Assembly: GCA_031763025.1 (NCBI GenBank)
Contig: JASSKH010000003.1
Span: 1,169,001-1,233,000, forward strand
Direction of reading: 5' to 3'
Source: Macrocystis pyrifera
Lineage: Eukaryota > Sar > Phaeophyceae > Laminariales > Laminariaceae
Length of the DNA stretch: 64,000 nt
The notes under the pieces were generated by a model. It was not told the DNA's origin and made no database searches. It saw nothing but the letters and a program-made list of their open reading frames with translations. Shown one piece after another: positions 45,501 to 56,207 of this stretch (position 1 is the stretch's first letter; every line of letters starts with the position of its first letter). Position numbers and translations under genes: made by a program.

Positions 45501-48500
45501 GAAATTTATAGCCCTGCCTGCTAGACCACTTAGTCACAGCTGACGTTCAGCACACTTCCACACATAGCGTGTGTGAAAGCACGTCATGCATACTCTATCA
45601 ATACAGCTGGTGTAGTATAGAATTTCGTCTCCCATTTTCTTTCCATGGCTAGAACAGTTGTATATTTTGAGGTGCACCTTCCGTGCGCGAAGCCGCCGAC
45701 GAAGCCCTGCAGAGACGGGTCCACCTTGGTCAAGTCCAACACCTTCCGTTGTCGTTGCCAAGTTTATGATGTTGAGGGTGCACAATACAAATTGATGAAG
45801 CAGCGGCAATTTTCGTGGGACATGTGCATTCAGTTCGTCAGTCCGTACAGCCTTCGGGCATGCCGAAGGCGCTCAAAACAAAACATCCTCCCGGTACGTG
45901 TTTTTTCTCCTAGAACGTGCCAGAAATCTTGATGGGTAGCTAGTTAAATTTCACGCCTACAAATAGGAAGGAGTCGCCGCACGTCGATAACGACTACAAA
46001 TGGTACAAACGCGGCGTCGTCAAGCATGAAAGACCGGGACGAAAACGCCGTGGAAATTCAATAGTATGATCGATCACACGATCCTGACCGATTGAGGAAC
46101 ACACTCCCCCTTTCCTACGCCAGCAAGCGGACATGGTGAGCCAAGGGCGAACGGCCCGGCCAAACGGCCCGGCCAAATTTTTATGGGTCGCCACACGATA
46201 CACGTAGGTTTCAACCGGAAGTTTAAAGGCTGCACCTAGTGGGCACAATGAGACACTCACCGTAACGCTCGCGTGGTCAAACGTGAGAAGGTCGAACCGA
46301 ACCATCTTGCCAGAGAATTCCGCTTCCGCTTCATGGTTCTTAAACGGAACAAGAAAGCCCCAGCGTCCCGCGGCGAAGCCCCCCATGAAACCTCGCAGGT
46401 CGGGATCGACCATGGTTAAATCCAGCACCTGTTTTCAACGTAACGAAACCTTTTCTGTTCATTTTCTCTGAAGTTTCGAAACGTTAAAACATGAGGTTGA
46501 GACACGGCACGGCCGCACAGCGATACCATTCGCTTGCCGTGGTCCCCTGGGCCTACCGTTATCCACCATGTCGACGGGCCCGCCATTACACCAGGGAGGT
46601 GTAAAATCATTACCTGTCATCCTGACCGATTCCGTTCTTTACCTTGAGACGCCCCTCGAGTGAAACCATCCGTAACTTGGCAATTTCGAGCAACCACAAG
46701 CTATCGCACTATATAATCTGCCACACTCAACCGCGCATTTCCTGACGTAGGTAGCCCCAAGTGGGCACCCCCGCCTCCCGATACGCTAGCATCAACCGAC
46801 CCAGGAGTGCGTATAGGCACACCCACCTCAACCCCTGAAGACGAAAAATCGGAGAGGTCGACTCGAACCATTTTCCCCGAGTACGCCGGCTGCGTTCTCC
46901 CCGCTGTGCCTTGGGAGTGGCTGAAATCGCCCCCAACAAACGACCCGTCGACACTCAAGTTTGTGTTCACCCCCCCCACCGGGCCCTTTGTGATCGGGGG
47001 GGCAGATGGGGGAGAAGAGGCGATGGTCGTGTTGTGGGTCGTGGCGGTAGTCGGTGGAGGATGGCAGAAAAGTGGGCGCGCGAAGAAAATATGTCACGAG
47101 TGCGCGATGACTAGTAGGGGCTTGTGTTGTGTGTTTTCCGGCTGGTACCCGTAAACTACTGAACGGGACCGATCAACCCCTGCACCTTGCGGTGCGAAGG
47201 CCCGAAGGAGCGGTATATGCAGTTTATTCTTGATATGTAGTGGCCGTTGGTCTACGGCAGTTGACACGCACGCCGATACCACGACGATCACTCCGGAGTA
47301 AGCCGGTTTTGTTCCAAAAAAAAAGCACCTGCTACTGCCCATTGCACTGCCGCTCTCCGAACCTGTGCTAGGGTTTCAACATATAACCGTTGTTCCGTGG
47401 TATTTGGTTTCCCATCGGTATTCTCTTTTTTACAGTAAATATTGTAGAGCACCAACGAAACCGCTAGCAAAGTCATTTTTTGTCGAGGAGTGTGGGGTAA
47501 AGTCGGTGCTCTGCCGTTGCAGTCCGCGCGCCGCCGTTGCAGTCACCGCTCCGGTTTTTCGCTCCTGGGAATAGTCAATCGATTCCGCTCGATCACGTTC
47601 ACACCTGAAACGATCTGGAAGGTACGAGGAATCCGTACCCTTCCCAAGTGAAGCCCCCGAAGAAACCTCCAACCTCGGGGTCTACTGATTGAAGGTCCAG
47701 CACCTGCCGTCAGGTTTACGAGACAGCAACAATGCAGATATACCATAGCGCGTTGGGGCAAACGTAATCGCGTCGGCACGATCTGTCCAGTGGACGTAGG
47801 TACTCTGTACTATACGGCCCTCTAAGCAGGTGCGCGGGTACACGTGGGGTCGACATTGATTGCGTTTGGCAAAGCGCGGGAGGAGTGTAACCCGAGCCAG
47901 GATGGCGATTGTAGGCTAGCTAGCAGCCGGCCGCAACCCTGCTATGCCAGTCGTCAAGTCGGACGAAATCTCCAACACTCTTGCCCGCCACCATCAAAGG
48001 TAGCAATACAAGTGAATGCATGAGCTAGACACGCGTAAAAACGACCGTGTCGCATGAGCGCAAGTTTGCGCGTAGCCGGTAGCCCGGCAGCGACAGATAT
48101 CACAACTAATTTAAAGAGAAAGTGTTCACAAAACGTGCACTCCACTCCTCCCTGAAGGCATCACGCGATAGGACTCCGTGGTTCGTCACCTCCACGTTTT
48201 CGCTGGTGAAATTGCGGGCAGCGACTCGAACAAGTTTCGCTCCTTGTCCCCCGCTGTTGTGAGACGGAACGAAGTAAGCCTTCGAATCATCCAGGAAGCC
48301 CCCGCTGAATCCCATCAGATCCGGGTCCACCTGATCGAACAAGGTAACGGCGTTGCCCGCTACTATCGGTTAGACACCCCGGTAGTTACACGTGCGACTC
48401 CAAAATGTCAATCACTACTCCGTTTAAATGTCCTCCTCTATTTGGGGTCTGGTTTGCCATTCGAAAACGAGGCTACTACATGAGCAATCGATGCACACCA

Positions 48501-51500
48501 TGCCCCAATTCTATCAAACAGATTCAAGTAGCCGTTACAAGCGGTTCTTAAGGTCAAAAATCCTCCAAAGAAGAACGATTGCACGGTACCCACACTATCG
48601 ATATGCGACCGCACGTGCCAGCGGCGCCGGCAGCAATAGACACCTAATGGCTGACCACTAGCCCTTGGATGCACCGTGTTTTAGGATCGTCACGGGATTA
48701 ACGACAGTGTCATTGCACACACAGGGTCAAGAAAACGGGTCGGGACGCAGCGGGACGTGCTCACCTCCTCCAAGTCGAGAACGGTAAACAGGCAAGTGGT
48801 GTTGGCCTCTAGAGCCCCCCCAGACCCGCAAAAGCGCGTCATGTTCGCGCTGCCGAAATTGCTGAGGTTAATCTGATGTGCCGAAACGGGAGCAGGGTCG
48901 TTGAGTAAGTAAAACAACATAAATGGCTTTAGCTACGCATGATGTATTTTCTCTGTTTTCTTTTCCCGTGGGAAAATATGAAAACCCCACACGACGACGC
49001 CAAGGTGTTCGCAGCAGATACACTTTTGTGACGATGTCTGCATCTCGGCAGCACCCATATAGCCTTCCTTCCCTCCTGAGCATCCTTGTCAGTGTAATTT
49101 TCCGCACCCTACCCCAAAACCGCGCGTTTCATGCAACCCAGGCGCGCTCTCTTCTTGTGCTGTAGCACTGTTAACATGAGCATGCCCGACTCAAACATAT
49201 GCCGTACGTGTTTTCAAAGCCCCCATTAGACATGCAACATGTCATGGCACAACCTTAGGAGCCATGCCCAACCTGCACGGCCTTGCCATGGAAATTTTTT
49301 CCATTGAAGAAGGGACTGAGAAATCCTAATGCAGCCCCGTCCACGTCTCCACTAAACCCTCCCCAGTAACCGGCCAGGTCGTCGTCCCCATCAGCCGTGA
49401 GATCGTTGGTCACCACCTTTGAGTCGAAAATAAAATACGGATACACGAGTGCGTTCGATCGTTATGTATGAGCGCCGTGAATAATTATGTGAGGAAACCG
49501 CTGTCTGTACTTGTCGTCCTTGATTTTTGCGTAGTTGGAAGAGAGGAAGGGCAGCAGCAATCCGCGCAAGAAGACAGTGAGAGATGCAAGCAGCAGCAAG
49601 AAAGCGAACCCTCCGGCAGGTAACGCGCGATTTATCCCAAGCACCTTGTTAATCCCCTGGGGATCACGAGATAGCGACCGAAACGATGATGAAATACCAC
49701 CCCTCGATCACGCAGTTGCCGTTGCTACAGTCATCACTCTTTACCGTCAGTTGCCCTCTCGGAAGTCCAAAGAGGCTTAAGCGGTGCAACGTAGTAGGGC
49801 ACGGAGTGTCCCGGCTTGTAAATTCCTACGAACATGCCTCGCCGATATAGTGTACGGCGGTGTACAGCCAACGGTAGTCGAACATCGCCCAAGAACGGCT
49901 GAAGGAGGAAAGCATGGCAGTGACGAGAGCACAACCTCGCACCTTCACTACGGATGCTACTGGAGCACAATTGAACACCTGGTACCTGTTGATCGTATGG
50001 TCCCACGCCTCCGGAAGCATAGAAGTCGGCGAAATCGGTTACCACCCCGTGGAGACGGACGCTTCCTAGCGCATCTGTGTGAAGATCAACCTCCACCTCC
50101 ACAACGTTCCCAGAGTAGCCGTAGCTTGTGAAGTGCGGCACAAAGTAGGCGTGTCCACACTTGCCTATCGTAACGGTGATTTGAGCCAGTGCAAGGGCCG
50201 AGACATCAAGGGGGACACAGAGTCGGAAAGATGGGCGGGTTTCTGTCCTTTAATAAACGACAAAGGACCCCCTGTGGCGCGTGCAGAACCCCAACACGTC
50301 CAAACATCAAACATTTACTTCTGGGATACGCCTAAATCCACCCGACCCGATGACCCCTCCGGACAAGGTGGCAGCATCTGAATGCGGCGCCCACAACGCC
50401 CACTACAATCGAAGGCTGCAGCTGCCGTATCGTAGAAATATCTCCACACCTGTAGAGTATACCACGAAGGTAGTCTGGACTTCCGCCGACGACAACAAGT
50501 TGAAGGACCAAGCTTCATACGCCGCTATTGTTCGAAGCGTGGCAGAATCTTCAACAACGATGAGCTCGCCCGAATTTACGAAGCTTGAGCCCTCGCCAGG
50601 GGATGTCCCGTCGGTGGTGTAGTAGATAATAGAACCGTCCGTGGACTCCAAGGATACGGCGATCGGGTGGAGGTATGTGCCGCCGTGAGGGTAAACGAGT
50701 GGATCGTCGGCTGGTTGCGTGGCTGCGAGAGAGCGCCTCGAGCCTTGGGCAATGACCTGAAGAGGAGCCCCAGCGACAAGATACATTATTCACAGGCCCA
50801 AATTGGTTGCGACTTCGACTCATTTACAACTCACGAACAGTTGTTCTTGGTACTGCCTGTAGATCGCTACCAGGTACCAGGTATTAATTTACCAAAGCTT
50901 TACGCTACAGCATTGCATACTTTTAACAATCTACCAGTAGAACTACGGTGGCTTGTGACAGCAGTGGTTATGTTCGTTGCATTTACTCCAAATATTGCCG
51001 CATTCTTCGTGTATTAATAGCACGAACACTAAACTGCTGTGGTGTTGTTCCGATATTTCCCTTTTTGAGGCTGTCAATGCAGGGTGTTCCAAAAGGGAAG
51101 ATATACCCTCTTGATATTGAACACGCAATATAATGTTCTATCAATGATTTTGACCGCGTTTTTCGTCACCTCGAGCTCATCTTCGGCTTTTATCAAAACG
51201 TCCGCGACAGACGACCGTCCAGAATGTTCGTGCACTGACTCCACCGTATCCTCAGCTCCCTTTGCCAGCGATTCCCTAAATGTCGCCAAAAAGGGTCGAA
51301 GAGACTCGTCGCCAGAGACGTCTTCATGTGAGAAGCCCACTCGTCTCATTTGTCTAGCTTGTGCATTCCGGTCAGCAGGACCCGCTTGTAGCCTTTCGGG
51401 ATTCATCGATTTCGCGGAGGTATCCGACCATGTGGTAGGTATAGAGCATGCCCCCTCAGCACAAAACTCCTTCTCGACGAGAGCCTCACCCCCTTGGCAC

Positions 51501-51562
51501 ACTTCACTTGACAGCGCAGTTAGACAGACCAGCACCGTGGTTAGTCGATGGTTCGCAGGCAT
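42570..51562 (-). CDS. Secreted multi-repeat GGF protein, CHB_HEX_C-like domain
   Basis: Read on minus. A first exon from 51562 starts MPANHRLTTVLVCLTALSSE, a likely signal peptide; its link to the rest rests on position only. Exon 50756-50450 encodes a chitobiase/hexosaminidase C-terminal-type fold (YPHGGTYLHPIAVSLES, IIYYTTDGTSPGEGS). Then come at least nine repeat exons of the pattern VLDLtxvDPdLxGFxGGFxxGxxgflVPxxNgxxFSGKmVRvDLxdF, among them about 50165-49990, 49420-49265, 48900-48765, 48345-48170, 47703-47605, 46980-46790, 46428-46261, 45742-45645, 44640-44475 and 42860-42768. Examples are DPDLRGFMGGFAAGRWGFLV and DPNLRGYVGGFSLG. Several exons begin and end in phase 0, so units could be added or lost freely. 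I believe similar repeats are common in stramenopile proteins but cannot name a family or function. An extracellular or cell-wall role is inference. The 3' end and whether this is one gene or two remain open. Confidence 0.65.
43410..43483 (-). tRNA. tRNA-Arg (CCG)
   Basis: Read on minus from 43483. The acceptor stem GCCCTTG pairs with CAAGGGT (one G-U), the D arm is GCGT/ACGC around AATGGATA, the anticodon stem TCAGT/ACTGA encloses loop TTCCGAC with anticodon CCG, and the T arm CGGGG/CCCCG encloses TTCGAGT. The discriminator is A. The layout matches eukaryotic tRNA-Arg genes. No intron, and no encoded CCA. It lies inside an intron of the GGF-repeat gene on the same strand. The T arm and D arm supply the internal B and A boxes for RNA polymerase III. 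Confidence 0.93.
44946..45013. repeat. Hairpin from inverted tRNA-like heads
   Basis: TATAGCACTACCTGCTAGAC at the left is matched by the complement of GTCTAGCAGGTAGTGTTATA at the right, with a short loop. The arm sequence (GAGTGGTCTAGCAGG on minus) resembles the D-arm/A-box part of a tRNA and recurs at 45205-45317 and 45480-45546. Confidence 0.7.
45043..45197. mobile_element. MITE with 29-bp inverted ends, copy 1
   Basis: Ends ATGCTTTAAAGTTCGTGGAA... and ...TTCCACGAACTCTGAAGCAT pair over about 29 bp. The 155-bp body includes GTGATCTCTGGGGCCCTCCC and CTCCAGCGCGCAC, shared with 45326-45451. Confidence 0.75.
45205..45317. repeat. Perfect 31-bp inverted repeat, nested tRNA-like heads
   Basis: GTTGATTTTATAGCACTACC onward (45205-45235) is the exact complement of 45287-45317. 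A third partial copy (GATAGCACTACCTGCATGA) lies in the loop. Confidence 0.8.
45326..45451. mobile_element. MITE, copy 2, lacking its right end
   Basis: Same left end and body as 45043-45197 up to CTCCAGCGCGCAC, then the sequence changes to CTCGAAAAGACC and the right inverted end is absent. Confidence 0.7.
45465..45546 (-). repeat. tRNA-like SINE head
   Basis: Read on minus: A-box-like TGACTAAGTGGTCTAGCAGG and, about 45 bp on, B-box-like GGGTTCAAATCTCGCC. Stems are poor, so it is not a functional tRNA gene. The same head sequence forms the arms of the neighbouring hairpins, so it looks like the promoter part of a tRNA-derived SINE. Confidence 0.5.
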
Positions 51563-52003
51563 GGCCTCGGAAGAAGGGTGGAGGGCGGAGAGTGGAGACG
51601 TGGAGACAGCAGAGAAGACTGCGGCGCATTCGAAGCCGTTTCGTGGGCTTAATCTAGAGTATCGTACGAACGTACTTTCGGGGTGTTACAAATTGACGAG
51701 TGACAAGTGGCGAGAGGCGATAGACAAGGGATTGCTTTGGTGATTTTGAGCTTTCTGCAGTGAAATAGACCACAGAGAGCTACTATTTGTAGATCCTGAC
51801 TGCTGTAGGAGCGTATCTTGCGTGTGGCGTTCACGGGTGATAAATCGAATATATCCCCTAAATAAATCCCTAATTTTTCATATTTGTCACCTTGGAAGGC
51901 TTTATGATGCGGCGCAACTGCCTTCATAGCATCGGTGCATCTGGTACCATCATGGAGCAGCGACCTCTTTGAGCTGCGTGCGTCTCTCAAGCGTGCCCTC
52001 CCG
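51563..52003. promoter_or_regulatory. Putative shared divergent promoter region
   Basis: 441 bp between the likely start codon of the minus-strand GGF-repeat gene (51562) and that of the plus-strand transporter (52004). No TATA box or initiator stands out, so the call rests on gene layout only. Confidence 0.4.
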
Positions 52004-53779
52004 ATGCGTGTGATGCTAGTATTCTCGGGCATCGCCGTGGCCACGGCGTTCCCCGCTCGAATAGCGCTATCGCACCGGTCGACATGTCATACTACAGCCT
52101 CCTCATCAGCCTTCACCTCAGCACCAGCCTATGACGCACGGGTGTCGCTCAAGGTGCGCCAAGGTTCATCAGTGCAGAAGGTCCACAACAGACAACGCCG
52201 CCGCAGTACTGCCCTGGCATTGTCCCTACAGCCGCAGCAGGCTCAACCCACACCGACCTCTGCATGGTTAAAGCTGAACCCCTCGCACGCGACCCACAGC
52301 ATTAGTCCAGCTTTCATGGTCAGAGGAGGTGCAGCGACGTCCAGTGCGGTCAAAACGCGGCACAGGATCTACGAGCGGATTGCGTTGTTCCTGAACAAAC
52401 GATTTTTTCTGTTGGGTGCTGTCGTCATGGTGTCCGCCGCAAGACTCGCCCCCGCTATCGGAGCGACAGGGGGGTTGCTTCGGCCTGAGCTCACGGTGAA
52501 CAAGGCTGGTGAGAGCAGCTGCAAACACAATGGGGCTGGCGAGGTAGCGTAGTTGTGTTGCCCTTTCGTTTTTTCAAGTGCGTAATATACAGCCTTGTAG
52601 ACGTAGATCGTGCGCGTACCCAGGGTTGTGAACCGAAACGGGATGAAAATGGCGGGGAGCGTTTTGTTTTTTTTTTTTTGTCGAAGAAGTCTGTCGGTCT
52701 CGATCGGTTTCGGGCGGCTAGGGTAAGGGATGTGGGCTCTGGGCTGTGATCTAGGGACTAGGGATGTCCATATTCCATATATGAAACGGGGGTTCCATAT
52801 AGATACATACCGTGATACAGCAGTAGACGTTATCGGCGTAGGGGACAGGGAGAAAATAATAACGGCCGAAAAAAAAACAGGGATGACGGGCACGGCAAAT
52901 CAGGGTTCCTCCGTACGCGCAATTACGGATAATCAGCTTCTGGAGTTACGTACGGCAGTTACGGCCAAAAACGGAAATGATAATAAACCATCCCAGGGTT
53001 TCCACCGTTCCTTCATTAACTCCAATTTTGTTGTATATCCTTCGAATTGTCATGTTATTATTATTCTCTCCGACGTCGGGGGGGGGGAGTCTCCTGGCGT
53101 GGTACGAGAGCCGCGGCACCGGCCGCTGACTCTCGTTGCCTTATCGTACTGCCAGTACCCAGGCGTCCCCCCCCCCCCCCAGCCGACTGGCCGGGGCTCT
53201 AACAAACGCAGTCTCGGGCGACCGAGACCCCCAATGGTAGAAAACCATTGACATACCCCGCTCTCCTGGTGAGAGCCCCGAATCGCTACCAGTTAATCGC
53301 AGACAATAATACAAGTATAATACGGTGTGGCCAACACCTTGTGGCCGCTCCGTTCCACCCACCTTCGAAAGAAGAAAGGGGCGGGTGGGCGGGAGAAACC
53401 ACAACAGTAGACCTAGCCTCTAGGCCTATCAATCGGCAGCGAGCAGTGCCGTGCTCTGCTTGTGCACCTATCACGAGAAGCTAGGCGGGGGCGCGGGACG
53501 AGTGTGGCCGTTCTTCTCTTCTCTCTGCCTCTGGGCAACTTCAGCTATTAGTTTCCGTCGGTAGAGCCCATGACTATAAATGATTAATTCCGTCGGTTGT
53601 GAACAAAACATGCATCTCTCGTGAACGTAGAGATACTCCGCTTTGTTGTATATCCTTCGAATTGTCATGTTATTATTATTCTCTCCGACGTCGGGGGGGG
53701 GGAGTCTCCTGGCGTGGTACGAGAGCCGCGGCACCGGCCGCTGACTCTCGTTGCCTTATCGTACTGCCAGTACCCAGGC

Positions 53780-53811
<32 letters not shown>

Positions 53812-55291
53812 AGCCGACTGGCCGGGGCTCTAACAAACGCAGTCTCGGGCGACCGAGACCCCCAATGGTAGAAAACCATTGACATACCCCCCATACCGCG
53901 GTCGCGTCGATACTACGGTGTTCGGCCCCAGACAGTACCCTGGCCTGGCTGCCTCTGCCTTATGTTATCCGTCTCTGCTAGTTTACGAGATACGATACCC
54001 GCGTCCTCTGGGTTATTGCGGGTGTACGTCTTGGAAGACTCTGGGGACTTCCATCTACCTTCTCTCTGAATCACCCTCTGCGGTACTTCCCCCCCCGCCG
54101 CTAGAGTAGTGGTTGCGCCGATACGCAATGAGTGGAGGCCGACTTCGCTGGGATCGTCTCCTGCTTCGGCAACCACTTCGCGGAGTGCCCCGAGGGCCTC
54201 CGTGTACCCCCACACTCTGACCTCATTACCGTACCGATACGACGACAGGGGGGCGCTTTCCGGCAACGTCGGATATCCCGACAGCAACTCCACCATAAGA
54301 GCGACGGCACCGCCGCCTGCTCCTACCCCGGAACGCGCCCCGAAGGCGTCGTCCCGTGTGCGCACGATAACCGATCCTTGCTGAGCCTGGTCGCCTTTAT
54401 GGCCTCGAAATAGAACCTCGATGCTGGTAGCCTGATGCCACTGCGCCGAGTTCAACCGCCGTCCCCCCGCGAACAACGCTATGTCCCCCCTCGTCAAGCA
54501 ATGCACGGGGTGTACTACCCCGGACGAGGAGGCGAATATTTCGTCAGACCTCGCCATGAAAAAATAGCCCAACGCTAGCGACAGCCAGAGCACTCGGCCG
54601 CCCGGGCCCCACGACAGGGCCAGGCCCTGTCCTTCCAACAACGTGACCCACGATATAGGGCGCCGAATTCTTTTCGGGGTACCGGCGACAACGTGCGACC
54701 GTGACACCCCTTTCAAAGCGCGTTTGACAAGCGGCGACGACGTGGGCAACTCCATCTGCACATTCACGCGGTGAAAGTGCAACACAGCTGATAATTTACT
54801 GGCTATAGTGCCGGCTTGTTTGCCCTCCGACGCGCACCACGCTACGAACTCAAGTAACGCCTGAATCTTATCCGAATTGGAGGCTGACGTGTCGAAATAC
54901 GGAGCCTCCCTTATCAACCCCCGAAAAGCGGTCCAAGACCGGAAACCTGACGTATAAGCTCGGTGAGACGACGGCGCAACCGACTGGCGGATGAGCTGGC
55001 TGCCAGCACTCCTGAGCATAGCGCGACGCCCGTTGGCCCCAAGACCTGTCGGCGCCAAGCAACATCGGGCCGGGACGCGCGGAGGTTACCGTCGATCACA
55101 TCGGGCTTCCACCGTGATATCCCGTCGGCAATGGTGTTCTCCACGCCTGCAACATGCAACGCGTCGAAACACCATCCACTGCCTACCTCCATGCACCCTA
55201 GAAGGCGCATGAGTGCCCCCGATCGGGGTTCCCTACCCCCCTTACACTTGGAGACCCAGATACGATACCCGCGTCGCGGGCGCGACACGGG

Positions 55292-55359
<68 letters not shown>

Positions 55360-55840
55360 GGGGACGAATTTAGATAGAGGCGACGGTGAGCACTATCCAT
55401 GCACCGGCCTGGACGAGGGTGGGGCTTACTTGTCCCCGTGCTCATGTGCGCTGGCACTCCGTTCGTACGCGCCGGCGTTCGCCGCGGTTGTTGACATGCA
55501 CCGGCATCTTCCTGTCAACGGGTGAGCAACTTGGTACTACGCATCGCGCATCTCGTCCCCCAGCCGTTCCCTTGTGGGAATGACTTGGATAGAGGCGGCG
55601 GTGAGTGCTACCCACGCACCGGCCTGGGCGAGGGTGGGGCTTCCCCGTGCTGATGTGCACTGCCCCCCCCCCGTTTCTACGCGCCGGCGTTGTTTATAGC
55701 CGCGGTTGTTGACATGCACCGGCATCTTCCTATCAACGAGTTGGCTATCTGGTGCTATGCACCCCGCATCTCGTGCCCCGGCCGAGAGCTTCCCTTATGG
55801 TGACACGCTCCTGCGTCTTTGGTACGAATGTATCGATAGT

Positions 55841-55889
<49 letters not shown>

Positions 55890-56165
55890 GAAGCATGCAC
55901 CGGCATGCATTCCCCTCGAACTCGACTTGTAAGCCGGTGCTCCGGTCCCGGGATGTGGACCGGCGCTTACTCCGCCGCTATCGACCGCCTTCCGGTGCGC
56001 CGGCACCGCGGTACTGCTACATGCGTCGTAGCACATACAGCGTTACGTTGTGTCTCTCAACGTGTGTGGTATGCATCGGTGGTGAGGGACGGGTCACCGG
56101 CCGACGCGGTGGCGCCGGCCACGAGACCTGCACCGGCACTTAGTCCTTCACCACCGCCGCTTTTT

Positions 56166-56207
<42 letters not shown>

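Noticed and set aside
45465-45546. A functional tRNA gene
   Set aside because: The A-box and B-box words are present, but acceptor and anticodon stems do not pair properly, so it is called only a tRNA-like SINE head.
51084-51743. 219-codon plus-strand frame
   Set aside because: Antisense to the signal-peptide exon at 51562. It lacks a recognisable family, and the minus reading has a clear signal peptide.
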